NCBI RefSeq assembly: GCF_028583425.1
Contig: NC_072791.1
Location: 12,791,868-12,855,867 of the forward strand
Length of the DNA stretch: 64,000 bases
Reading direction: 5' to 3'
Source: Eublepharis macularius
Taxonomy: Eukaryota > Chordata > Lepidosauria > Squamata > Eublepharidae
Shown: piece after piece, positions 1 to 9,433 of the stretch
Layout of the letters: each line of letters starts with the position of its first letter
How positions within the stretch are numbered: position 1 is the stretch's first letter
Position numbers and translations under genes: made by a program
The notes under the pieces: model-generated
The model's input: only the letters and a program-made list of their open reading frames with translations
Databases searched by the model: none
Told to the model about the DNA's origin: nothing

Positions 1-1590
1 AGGGTGAAACAGGACCGAGGGAGGGATTTCCAAAGTTTTTAAACAATACGCAGCCACTTACGGCTGCGATCCACGAGCTGATTGAGCTTTTGGATTTAAG
101 CCGTTTTATTTCCCCCTGGGACTTGGGACTTGGTCCCACGTCGATCAGCATTGCACATCGGAGGAGAGCTATTCTGAAAAGCGCTGGGGGCAGCCCGGAT
201 AAATGTTTTCAGTCTAGCTTTTAATACGCTATTTAAATGTTTACTTTCTTCACTTGTTTTATTGTTTTTACACGGTTGTTACCCGTCTTGGCTCCTGGAA
301 TGCCCGAGAGAAAGGAGGCTATATAAATATTTCTAATAAATCAGTTCATGGCACTTCAAGGGAGACCTCCCCCTTGGGCCACGATGGCTTAAACTCTATT
401 TCAGCGTTTCTTCAACTCTGCATTGGATTTCTACTGGTTTGAAATCTTTGCAAATCTGCATTTTTTGCCTTGTTCATAGAAATGTCCTCGAAACTGACTG
501 CACTGACTCACACTCCCTAATTCGTCTTGAGTTTCAGCGAGAAAGGCGGACTATAAAATAACCTCAATAAATAGCGCGGTTCGCCGCTCGAAACGTCTTT
601 ACTCGGGAGTAAGCCCCACTGTGCTCAGGTGACTCCCTTGCCCGTTGCAATTCCGTTTATCATTTTGTGGATTCTACAGATATTCACACTCCCGGGCTGC
701 AAGTAGCTTTATCAATGGGCGTTTTTAAATACCGATCGGGGATCAGGATTTTGCAGCGAATCTGGCTGTATTGTCAAAAGGCGAAAAAATCGATTTGCAG
801 CGTAAAATTAAACCGTCCACGGCTATAATGCACGCCTGGGTGTGGGGGAGGGCTCGCTGGCCCATCCTTCCGCTTCCATTTCTTTCTACTTAGGAAAGTA
901 AATAAAAACAGAGGAAGGATAGGGCGGGGGGGGGCGGCGGGCCCCCAGGCAGCTGTTTGGGGAGGGATTATTAATTGCAAAGAGTTTTGTTTTCCTTTCC
1001 CGAAAGCGGCCCGTCTTCTGCGGCCAGTAACCCAAAACTCGGGCGATTTCCGACCCCGAAGAAGGAGAGGAAACCCAAAACCGGCCCATTAGCAAATGAG
1101 TTTTGTGTTGGGAAGGGCGCCTTTCCCATCCACTTGCCGTTCTGAGCCAGAGCTCGCATTTCGTTATCTGCAGTGGGAATCTGCAACGTGATACCGGATC
1201 TCTCCCTCCCGAGCTGCCAAGCGCAGGGGAGAGCAAGAGAGCCAGCAGACCGGGCTCCTTTCTCAACAATGCCGGAGTTGTGTGTGCCTCCCCCCCCCCA
1301 CACACACACAAGCCCCCGAAAATTAAAGCGCCTGCAAGGACAGTCGGGCGGAGAGCCACCTTGCCCGAGCTTTTCCGCCCCCAGCACTAGTCGGGCTCGC
1401 CCCTCTGGCCACCTGTGAAAACAACCCGCCGCCTCCGGAGGGGCAAGGCCAGGGGAGGAATTTGTCAGCAAGGCCTTGTGCCCAGCTGCCCGGGTGCATC
1501 TGCCCTTGCCCCCATCTCGCACGTGTGAATGGGCTTCTGTGGTGGGCTACCACCGAGCACAAGGGGAGCAGGAAGACCTCAGGATCAAGC
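1..1590. other. CpG-containing single-copy DNA, with short L2-like tails
   Basis: No gene is recognised. Short LINE/SINE 3' tails ending in 'gagaaaggcgg-ctataaa' motifs occur near 285-345 and 500-585 (plus strand). From about 880 to 1590 GC and CpG rise, with C-runs and a short CA repeat near 1293-1311. Several overlapping open frames on both strands reflect high GC and resemble no known protein. By synteny this may be the far-upstream region of SIX1, whose coding exons are not in the window. Confidence 0.5.
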
Positions 1591-1627
1591 AAAGTAGTTA
1601 GACGGGTAAGCCGTGTTGGTCTGCAGC

Positions 1628-2479
1628 AGAACAGAATTTGAGTTCAGTGCAATAGGACAGGATTTGTGCCTAGTGAAATAGAACAGGATGTGAGTCCAGT
1701 GCAATGAAAGAGGATTTGAGTTCAGTGCAATAGGACAGGATTTGTGCCTAGTGAAACAGAACAGGATGTGAGTCCAGTGCAATGAAAGAGGATTTGAGTT
1801 CAGTGCAATAGGACAAGATTTGTGCCTAGTGAAACAGAACAGGATGTGAGGCCAGTGCAATGAAAGAGGATTTGAGTTCAGTGCAATAGGACAGGATTTG
1901 TGCCTAGTGAAACAGAACAGGATGTGAGTCCAGTGCAATGAAAGAGGATTTGAGTTCAGTGCAATAGGACAAGATTTGTGCCTAGTGAAACAGAACAGGA
2001 TGTGAGGCCAGTGCAATGAAAGAGGATTTGAGTTCAGTGCAATAGGACAGGATTTGTGCCTAGTGAAACAGAACAGGATGTGAGTCCAGTGCAATGAAAG
2101 AGGATTTGAGTTCAGTGCAATAGGACAGGATTTGTGCCTAGTGAAACAGAACAGGATGTGAGTCCAGTGCAATGAAAGAGGATTTGAGTTCAGTGCAATA
2201 GGACAGGATTTGTGCCTAGTGAAACAGAACAGGATTTTTCTCCTCTGCAACACAACAGGATTTTTGTCCACTGCAATAGAACAGGATTTGAGTCCAGTGC
2301 AATAAGGATTTGAGTCCAGTGCAATAGAACAGGATTTGTGCCTAGTGAAACAGAACAGGATTTGAGTCCCGTGCAATAGAACAGGATTTGAGTTCAGTAC
2401 TATAGGACAGGATTTGTGCCTAGTGAAACAGAACTGGATTTTTGTCCTCTGCAATAGAACAGGATTTGAGTGCAGTGGC
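1628..2479. repeat. 26-bp minisatellite with 78-bp higher-order unit
   Basis: About 32 tandem copies of a 26-bp monomer of the type ACAGGATTTGAGTCCAGTGC. From 1681 to 2226 they are locked into a 78-bp trimer (starts at 1681, 1759, 1837, 1915, 1993, 2071 and 2149). Variants CAAG (for CAGG) and GGCC (for GTCC) recur 156 bp apart, so two-trimer blocks have also duplicated. The monomer matches the inner part of the foldback repeat family seen elsewhere ('gaacaggatttgagtccagtagcacc'), and both flanks (1600-1628 and 2463-2510) are pieces of that repeat. The array therefore grew inside a transposed element. Because 78 is divisible by 3, the minus strand carries a long open frame that is an artefact. 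Confidence 0.95.
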
Positions 2480-2650
2480 ACCTCAGAGACCAACGAGTGC
2501 CAGCTTTGGAGAGTCAGAGCTCCCTTCTCTGTGTATGTGTGTGTGAGTCTTACACAGGCCTATTTATTTTTATTTGTGTTATTTATAGTCCAGGCTTCTC
2601 GCTAGGACTCAAGTCGGATTACACAGAGTGAAGTCAGTACAGTAATATGC

Positions 2651-2947
2651 AAGATTCGGGTCCAGTAGCACCCTTAAAGACCAACTAAATTTCCAGGGTA
2701 TGAGCGTTTGAAAGTCAAAGCTCTCTTCTTCAGATACAAGGAGTGGGAAAAGATAGGAGTTTTTATAACCCTTGTGGCACCCTCTGCCTGGATTATAAAG
2801 GCTTCTACCTTTTCCCACTCCGTGTATCTGATCAAGAGAGCTTTGGATCTGGAAAGCTCATACCCTGGAAATCTTAGTTGGCCCTTAAGGTGTCACAGGA
2901 CCCAAATCTTGCTCTTCTACTACAACAGGGCTACTCACCTGAAACAA
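2651..2947. repeat. foldback repeat, 'AGTCCAGTAGCACC' family
   Basis: Two inverted arms meet near 2800. The left arm contains GGTCCAGTAGCACCCTTAAAG and a GAGTGGGAAAAG inner part; the right arm is its approximate reverse complement, ending in CTACTACAACAGGGCTAC. It lies inside an L2-like tail (2600-2650). Many related copies occur in the window. Confidence 0.8.
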
Positions 2948-2959
2948 TAATGTGTATTA

Positions 2960-5080
2960 TTTATCCAATTTATATCCAACCTTTACTCCCTTTTAAACTC
3001 TCAGCACTCTTGAGAAGTAGGGGAGGAGGAGAGGGGAGGGGGAGGGGGGATGGAGAAGGATGTAAATCTTTTAGGGCCCCACTGGGTGAAAAGCAGGGCA
3101 CACACAGAATGGATGGAATCACTTCAACCTGCAGGTGGGGATAGGAATAGCATTGTGGAACGCTCCCCTCCAGAACTCCCTGCCGACAGAAATCTAGCAC
3201 AGCAGGGGAAGGCCTGGGCCACAACCTGCTGGCTTTCTACCGGCAGCGACTTCTCAGGCGGAGGATAGGCCAAAGGGGGCTCGCTGCACCTTGTTCATTC
3301 TACCACTTCCGGTAGCTGTCTTCTGAGTAAACATAATGTCAGAACAGACTCATTGACGAGGACATGGGGCTTCAAGAAAGAGCAACTTCACAAAGCTTTG
3401 CTCTTTACAGTTGCCCCATATCACTGATAGGAGGATCAGGTTTGCCAAAGAACAGCTGGCCTATGACTCCCTGAGTGAATGGCCGAAGGAGACTGGATGG
3501 AGGGGCTGAAGCATTTGGCCTCTAGCAGTATCTTCTATAAGGCACTTGCCCCAGTGTGGTGCGTCTTATCACCGTTGACTCCAGTGGGGCTAGCTTCCGG
3601 GGCTTCCGCTATGAAATATTTCCCCCCCAAAGGGCTCGATCCAAAAAGAATTTGCTTAGAAATTCACTGGGCTTTAAATCCATCCAGTCACACCAAGCCT
3701 TGACTCCTCCCCCTCTCCACGTGCCCCATAAAAATCCACCAGTGCGATTTTGCATCACCCTTCTGTCTGAGGAAGCGAGCAGGGACCACTTAAGCTCCCA
3801 CTGAAATCAAAGATTTTCGTTTTTAAGGTGCCACTAGGTTTTCGTTTCGTTTCCTTCAACGGTGCATTTCTTTGCAGGCAGGTTTGCGAGCCCAAGAACG
3901 CTTTCCAAGGAGTAAGCCCCGCTGAATAAAATGGGACTTATTCTGAGTAGATCTTTTAAGGGTTGCTCCTGTTTTCGCCAGCCCAGAGGTTTGGAATTGG
4001 GGGGGATCTTAATCTGCAGTTGCCCTCAGATCCTCAGCAAACCAGCCCAAATGGAAGCGGCAGAACTGAAGGGCGGGTCCAGTGTCTCCAAGCCACCTAC
4101 GGCTCTGTCCCTTGGCTTAAGCGGGTGGAGGGTGAGACAGCTCAGGGCTGGATCTCTGTCTCCCACCCCCTTCTAGGGCCAGCCGGTGGGGTCTGCTGCC
4201 CCCAGGCCAGAAGATGCGAACAAACAGCAAATCTCCCAAGCCCCACCCTTTGGCAAAGCGGAGGCCCAGCGACAAGAGAACGCGCACAAAATCAGGGGCG
4301 GCATCCCTTCCACACCAGGGAGCCGGAGAAAGACGCTCCGATTGATCCCCCGGGAACTGAGGCAAGACGGGCCGCAATGATCTCGCCTCCTTTCAAAGAC
4401 CCGCCCTTCTTCCCCACGACTAAGGACACGAAGAAATGTACAGGTGGCCCCGCCTGGTACCTCAGGGCCAGGACAGGCCGCCACCGGGGCCAAGTCAAAT
4501 CCTACTGCTTTGTCTACTGTACATCTCTTCTTGTTGATTGTGTTGCGCAATCCGCCTTGAGTCCCAGCGAGAAAGGCGAGCTATAAAGTCAAGCCACTGT
4601 ATCTTCGAGCGCATGTTTCCGCTGAAATTCACCCGGCCTGACTTCTGGGTCCGCACAGGAGGGCCTGGTTCCTTAAAAAGCAGGTGCTGGAGACCCCTTT
4701 GCTGGGGACAACCACTTGGCGGGGCTTTCCTTCCGAGTAAACAGGCCCAGACGCGGGCTGCACCTTCTTCCCGAGGCGATGGGGGTGGCGGTCTGCCAAC
4801 GGTGCTGGATCGCGCAAGTTTGGATGCTGGGGAGGCAGTCGAGAGGCATCAAGATCGAGCCCGGCGGTGGGGAGGGGTCGGCGGTGGAGTCAGTAAACTG
4901 GACTGGCAGGCATCCAGGGGGCCCTCCCGACGCACGCGTGTTTTCTCCCCTAGACTTCCCTCTTCTTAAGGGAGGAGGAGGAGGATGGAGATGAAGATGT
5001 GATACTATTACAGTGCATCAGATGTTTTGACTGTTTTGGGGGGGGGTCCGTCACCAACTCGGATTTTATTCAGGAATCCG
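2960..5080. other. single-copy DNA; CpG-rich from about 3.9 kb
   Basis: No gene is supported. A purine-rich G/A run lies at 3020-3060. Fragments of a 'agtaagcccc-ttgaataaaatggga' repeat occur at 3908-3945. From 4020 to 4980 the DNA is GC- and CpG-rich and yields overlapping open frames on both strands, none with a known domain. An L2-type tail lies at 4520-4590 (plus). Confidence 0.5.
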
Positions 5081-5097
5081 TGAGACATCATAATTAT

Positions 5098-5200
5098 AAC
5101 CGTTGTTGTTGTTGTGGGGATAGTAACAGCTTATATACTTTGTAAACCGCTCTGAGTTGTCCTGAAGGGCAGTTTATACATCAGTTGTTATTGTTGTTAT
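5098..5200 (+). mobile_element. SINE 3' part (tRNA-derived, 'CCTGAAGGGC' tail)
   Basis: Matches the 3' end of the tRNA-derived SINE found complete at 9183-9433: ACTTTGTAAACCGCTCTGAG, then GTCCTGAAGGGC and a TTGTTATTG-type tail. The tRNA head is missing. Confidence 0.7.
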
Positions 5201-5324
5201 TAACATCACTATCACCATCGTTACCATTATCATTATCACCATTATCATAATCACCATCAGCATCACCACCACCACCACCACTATTATTATCATTGTTGTG
5301 TGTGTGTGTGTGCGCGCGCGCGCT
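5200..5324. repeat. simple repeats (ATC/ACC/ATT, then TG and CG dinucleotides)
   Basis: Interrupted trinucleotide runs pass into TGTGTG and CGCGCG dinucleotides, which abut the Bov-B 3' end. RTE-type LINEs commonly end in short microsatellites, so the TG/CG run is probably the tail of that element read on the opposite strand. Confidence 0.85.
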
Positions 5325-5775
5325 GTCAAGTCACCTCCGACCTATGGCGACCCTATGAATGAAAAAGAGTCCAGTAGCACCTTTAAGACTAACCAACTTT
5401 ATTGTAGCATAAGCTTTCGAGAATCACAGTTCTCTTCGTCAGATGCATCTGATGAAGAGAACTGTGATTCTCGAAAGCTTATGCTACAATAAAGTTGTTT
5501 AGTCTTAAAGGTGCTCCTGGACTCTTTTTGATTTTGCTACTACAGACTAACACGGCTAACTCCTCTGCATCTATGACTATGAATGAAAGGCCTCCAAAAC
5601 GTCCTATCATGAACAGACTTGCTCAGATCCTGCAAATCAGAGGACGTGGCTTCTTTTATTGAGTCCAGCCATCTTGTTGTGGGTCTTCCTCTTTTCCTGC
5701 CGCCTTCCACTTTTCCCAGCATTATTGACTTTTCTAGAGAATCTTGCCTTCTCATGATGTGACCAACAAACTATA
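5325..5775 (-). mobile_element. Bov-B (RTE) LINE 3' end, split by a foldback insertion
   Basis: On the minus strand 5540-5755 encodes RRQDSLEKSIMLGKVEGG, then RKRGRPTTRWLDSI, the characteristic C-terminus of the Bov-B reverse transcriptase polyprotein. The plus strand reads TCAAGTCACCTCCGACC at 5328-5344, the reverse of the usual Bov-B 3' tail. A foldback repeat (5363-5575) interrupts it. Only about 240 bp of LINE remain, a typical 5'-truncated copy. Bov-B is a strong indicator of squamates among reptiles. A further piece of the same tail lies at 63729-63795. Confidence 0.88.
5363..5575. repeat. foldback repeat inserted in Bov-B, with about 10-bp target duplication
   Basis: Arms of about 85 bp meet near 5450: AAGAGTCCAGTAGCACCTTT on the left and its reverse complement on the right, then GATTTTGCTACTACAGACTA. 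The flanks share CTATGAATGA, so the target duplication is about 10-12 bp. That is longer and more variable than hAT or PIF elements give, suggesting a retroposon-like mechanism. Within the right arm CTGATGA, a 5-bp stem GAGAA/TTCTC and GAAA occur in the order of a hammerhead core (see findings). Confidence 0.9.
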
Positions 5776-6150
5776 GCTGCTTCCTCCTCCTCCTCCTGGT
5801 TCCGCTGGGAGTTCTCAGCGCCCCTCCAAGAGGAAGCGAAGGCCCTGCCTCTCCCCCTCCCGCCCCGAGCGCCCCTCTCTGCCTGCCCCCCTCTCCGCCC
5901 AGCCGGGGCCCTTGACGGTAATGGGCGCCGACGCTAAGTCAACAGTTGCGCCGGGCTGGGCGAGACGCAGCTCATTAGCCAGCCCGGGCGGGGCGCCGTT
6001 TGGTTTGGCGTGCTGCTCGGCTGCCGCAGCCCAGCCAGCCCAGAGCCGCTTCCTCTCCCGCTTCGGCAATTCATTGGGACCCTTCGGGGGGGGGGACATG
6101 AAAAATAGGGGGGCGCATTCAGGACCCTTCACCTAAGGGAGCAAACCCGC
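5776..6150. other. orphan CpG island
   Basis: The densest CpG stretch in the window, about 370 bp with many GC boxes (CCCGCCCC, GGGCGG). It has no recognised coding sequence on either strand. A homeodomain-type GCTCATTAGCC lies near 5970. It could be a promoter of a non-coding RNA, a Polycomb-type developmental island, or part of SIX1 upstream control. Confidence 0.55.
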
Positions 6151-6179
6151 CGGGCTCTGGAGCCGATGGGTTGTAGCTG

Positions 6180-6358
6180 GCGTTGCCAACCTTCAGGGAG
6201 GGCCTGGAGATTTCCCAGAATTAGAACTCGTCCCCGGAAAACATAGATCACTTCCCCTGGAGGACATGGCTGCTTTGGAGAGCGGGCTTTATGGCGGTAT
6301 AACGTCCTCCCCCCCCCAATCTCCAGGAATTTCCCAGCCGGGAGTTGGCAACGCTAAC
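6180..6358. repeat. 'GTTGCCAACCT' interspersed repeat
   Basis: Starts GCGTTGCCAACCTTCAGG and ends GGGAGTTGGCAACGC, with the family's body motifs GGCCTGGAGATTTCC, ACATGGCTGCTTTGGAG and ATCTCCAGGAATTTCC. Related copies lie near 16.03, 26.31, 29.11, 32.03 and 39.88 kb. Short inverted termini suggest a non-autonomous DNA transposon, superfamily uncertain. Confidence 0.75.
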
Positions 6359-6360
6359 AT

Positions 6361-7000
6361 TTGTAGCCCAAACTAGAGGCTTCGGTAGTTTGTGGATTGC
6401 TCTTTCCGGGCGAACTTGTGCAATTTAAGCCCATCGGCTTGGGATCGCAGCTTGTCTTTTCCGGCCCAGGGCTTGTTTACTTAGAAGTAAATCCTGCTTG
6501 AGAGGCCCGCGGTTTCCGAATCGAGTTGTAGGGCAGCAGTCCAAGGAATGCTTTACTGGGGGGGCAGGGATTTCACTGAGCTCAGTGTCACTTACTCCTG
6601 AGGAAACACTAAGGTCGACCCCTCAGGCACCGGTTTCAACAGGAAAGAGAAACAGCCTGCTCCGACGCACGTTTACTCAGAAGTAATGGATTTCCTCCCA
6701 AGTGACTGTGCTTAAGAGTGCAGCGCTTAAAAACGTGAATTACAGCGCAATTATTACTCGGAAGTAAGCCCCATTGTTGGGAGCAGGTCAACTGTGCGTA
6801 GGACCATACTTTAACTCGTCCATTGAAATCAGTGGGCTTAAAAGCTCCGAACAGGGACCGAACGAGGCTCCAGGTATTTTTTAGACGCTGCGCCGGCGTT
6901 CCCGGCCTCCATCTGCTAAACCCGTTTCCTTTGATGTTAATTCCATTGAAAAACAGCGGACTTTCACTCCCGAGGAAATGCATTTGATCGTCGGGGTCCC
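6361..7000. other. single-copy DNA with short 'TTACTCAGAAGTAA' repeat pieces
   Basis: No gene is seen. Fragments of a short repeat ('ttactcagaagtaa', 'ctcggaagtaagcccc') occur near 6478-6495, 6668-6685 and 6755-6775, the common reptilian repeat also seen at 3.9, 10.26, 55.84 and 60.75 kb. The rest looks unique. Confidence 0.4.
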
Positions 7001-7750
7001 ATCTCAGATTTTTTTTTGCAGCAGATCAAACATTAATTTTGCATGCGCGTGATCCAACGTCATCCTCCGAAGGAAAGCTCCGACTTAATTTGATTGCAAT
7101 CCCTCCTTAAATACCAGCCAACCAACCGAACCTAGCCCCAAACGTTCCTTTTTCTTTGTTTTCGCGGATGCAATTTTCCCATAGAATTTTTTTTTTAAAA
7201 AAAGAGACCCCAAACCTGCAATTCTTGGCATAATAAACGGATTGTGCCATTTTTTCCCCCTCGAGCAAATTTGCACAAGAAAAGAACCGTTGCGGTAACA
7301 TAAAACGTTTGCCTTTTTTTTAAAAAAAGGAGGGGGGGCGTGAGAAGGGAGGAGGCGCAGAGGAACAATCGCTGCATGCCCCTCTTTCCGGGTCATTACG
7401 GTACTGCTGGTCTCCAATCAATCCTAATGCGATGGCAATTGCAATCTCTGATGAATGCATCTCAGGTTTCTTGTAATGGCTCTACCACATTTTCCTGGCC
7501 CTCCTTCTTTAACCTGAGATGCCAGGGGGACGAGTCTCTTCTCGGCTGCTGATTGCTTCAAGATGTGGGGACTTGGCTGGGGGGGAGGGGAGCGGGGACA
7601 GAGGGAGAGGAAGAGAAAATGTCTTTGCAGATTCTGAGCCTGTTTGTTGTTCTTCGCAGCTGCTTGTTTAATTTTAATGTTAATTGCTTTTGCATTTTTT
7701 TTTGCAATTGCCCGAGTTTTAAATTCTACACTCTACCTTAGCTAAGTTTG
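7000..7750. promoter_or_regulatory. candidate enhancer with perfect MEF3/SIX site
   Basis: A non-repetitive block flanked by repeat-bearing DNA. Positions 7462-7470 read TCAGGTTTC, the MEF3 motif bound by SIX1 and SIX4 (established from the myogenin promoter). The site sits in a perfect 12-bp inverted repeat, GCATCTCAGGTT at 7457-7468 and AACCTGAGATGC at 7511-7522. Nearby are CAATTG (E-box type), ATGCAT, AATCAATCCTAATGC and TTGTAATGG homeodomain-like sites. Enhancer function is inferred; conservation could not be tested. Confidence 0.45.
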
Positions 7751-7924
7751 CACATGTGTATAATGCAGTTTTCTATCGCACCGGGCTGGGACTTAGCTGA
7801 GTCAGGATTTGAAACGCAAACAAACAATCCAGTCCCAACTAATGTGTATTTTATTTACTCACTGCATTTTTAAAAGCTGCCCTTCCTCTAAGGAGCTCCG
7901 GGTGGGATGCAGGCTTCTCCTCCA

Positions 7925-8025
7925 TTTCATCCTATTGATTGTACTTGACTCATGCTATATATTCCGCCTTGAGTCTCTGTGAGAAAGGGGAACTATAAAG
8001 GACGTCAGAAAATAAAATAAAATCC
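7925..8025 (+). mobile_element. L2-type LINE 3' tail
   Basis: Reads CCGCCTTGAGTCTCTGTGAG, then AAAGGGGAACTATAAAGGA and an AAATAAAATAAAATCC tail, matching the L2 tail complete at 45.25 kb in reverse. Confidence 0.65.
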
Positions 8026-8283
8026 AAACAACCCCATTAGCTGAGTTAGGCTGAAAGAGAATGACAGGCCGAAGATCATTCCAGGAGTTTTCATGACTGG
8101 GGATTTGAAGTATGCTCCTGAGCATTTATTTATTTATTTCAAAATGTATTTATTTATTTAGCTTATATACCACCTCTCCACCATATCTGGTGCATGTGCA
8201 GAAAGCCTTAAGCATCTTCTTTCCTGAAGCCAAAATCCACAGTGAGACTGGAATTCTTTCATTTACAAGAGAGAGAGAGATGG

Positions 8284-8584
8284 CAGGGCTTTTTTTCTGG
8301 GAAAAGAGATGGTGGAACTCAGGACCGCACTTTGGGTCAGCTGGAACAAAGGGGGAGTTTTTAAAGGTTTAAATCGGCCTTGGCAAAAATGGTCACATGG
8401 CTGGTGGCCCCGCCCCCTGATCTCCAGACAGAGGGGAGTTTAGATTGTCCTCCCAGCAGCAGAGCAGAGGGCAATCTAAACTCCCCTCTGTCTGGAGATC
8501 AGGGGGCGGGGCCACCAGCCATGTGACCATTTTCGAGAGGTGCTGGAACTCCGTCCACCTCGTTCCCACTGAAAAAAAGCCCTG
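8284..8584. mobile_element. hAT-type foldback element, copy 1
   Basis: Termini CAGGGCTTTTTTT and AAAAAAAGCCCTG with long inverted arms (GGGGCGGGGCCACCAGCCAT on the right; its complement on the left). No coding capacity. The 8-bp duplication, clear in other copies, is not recognisable here because the left flank is a GA run. A member of the non-autonomous hAT family defined by copies at 17.2, 37.0, 42.8 and 50.8 kb. Confidence 0.85.
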
Positions 8585-8589
8585 GATAG

Positions 8590-9180
8590 AAATGACACTT
8601 TTAGAAACGGATATAGAAGAGAGCGCCCTTAATCAAACACACGGATTTCATGCGGCTTCATGATAAGGCTGTCCCTGTTTTGTATTTCAACTCAGATTAG
8701 GAGTCAAACAGAGACAAAGACTGATTCATTGGAGGATTTTTTTTTAAAGCAGCGCAATAAGTGTTTATTAGGATATTGTCACAAACAAGTAAGGACATTT
8801 GGAGCCTCTCTGGAACTGTCCACAGGTTGGATCTCTTGGTGTTGCCAAAAGGACATTAGATGATTTCACATTCTTTGGACATGCAGTAATCTGACTTTTC
8901 TGGACACAAACAACAGATACAATGAAGGACATTCATGTCAGTCTAGAATCCTGGGATCTGCTGCTGCTGAATCTTGCTTGTGTGAGGGTTATCGTGATAA
9001 GAGACGATCATAAACGATCCCTTGTATATTAACCTAAGCATGGATATGCATTGCGCAAAAATGGAAGTCTAATGCAGTTCCTCCCTTGCCCGATTGGTTT
9101 AGGAATGTAGAGAAAGGCCTTCTTTAATTACAGTGACATATAACAGTACAATATTAAACAAGAGTAAGATACAGAAAGAT
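8590..9180. other. single-copy DNA, nothing recognised
   Basis: AT-rich, no gene and no clear repeat. Ends at a SINE tail. Confidence 0.4.
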
Positions 9181-9182
9181 AA

Positions 9183-9433
9183 CAACACCAACAACATTCG
9201 ATTTATATGCCGCCCTTCAGGACAACTTAACACCCACTCAGAGCAGTTTACAAAATGTGTTATTATTATCCTCATGACAATCACCCTGTGAAGTGAGTGG
9301 GGCTGAGAGAGCTCTGAGAGAGCTGTGACTGACCCAAGGTCACCCAGTGGGCTTCAAGTGGAGGAGTGGGGAATCAAACCTGGCTCTCCAGGTTAGAGTC
9401 CCACGCTCTTAACTACTGTACCAAACTGGCTGT
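9183..9433 (-). mobile_element. tRNA-derived SINE, full length
   Basis: Read on the minus strand it starts GCCAGTTTGGTACAGTAGTT (tRNA A-box region), has a B-box-like GGTTTGATTCC, then the body CACTTGAAGCCCACTGGGTG, and ends CCTGAAGGGCGGCATATAAA and TTGTTGGTGTTGTT. It is the reference copy for this SINE in the window. Confidence 0.85.

Noticed and set aside
886-1592. Overlapping open frames of 81-183 codons on both strands
   Set aside because: Produced by high GC; they mirror each other, are biased in composition and match nothing known.
1585-2493. 302-codon minus-strand open frame with 26-residue peptide repeats
   Set aside because: It is the translation of the 78-bp minisatellite period, which is a multiple of three. 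No protein family and no gene context.
3963-4969. Plus-strand frames of 207 and 143 codons
   Set aside because: CpG-rich DNA with equally long frames on the other strand; no domain, splice signals or conservation argument.
5430-5500. A complete self-cleaving hammerhead ribozyme
   Set aside because: The CUGANGA/stem II/GAAA core is present, but I found no convincing stem I, stem III and UH cleavage site. Kept only as a hypothesis.
1-8000. SIX1 coding exons
   Set aside because: Searched for SIX domain and homeodomain peptides on both strands and found none. SIX1 is inferred to be outside the window.
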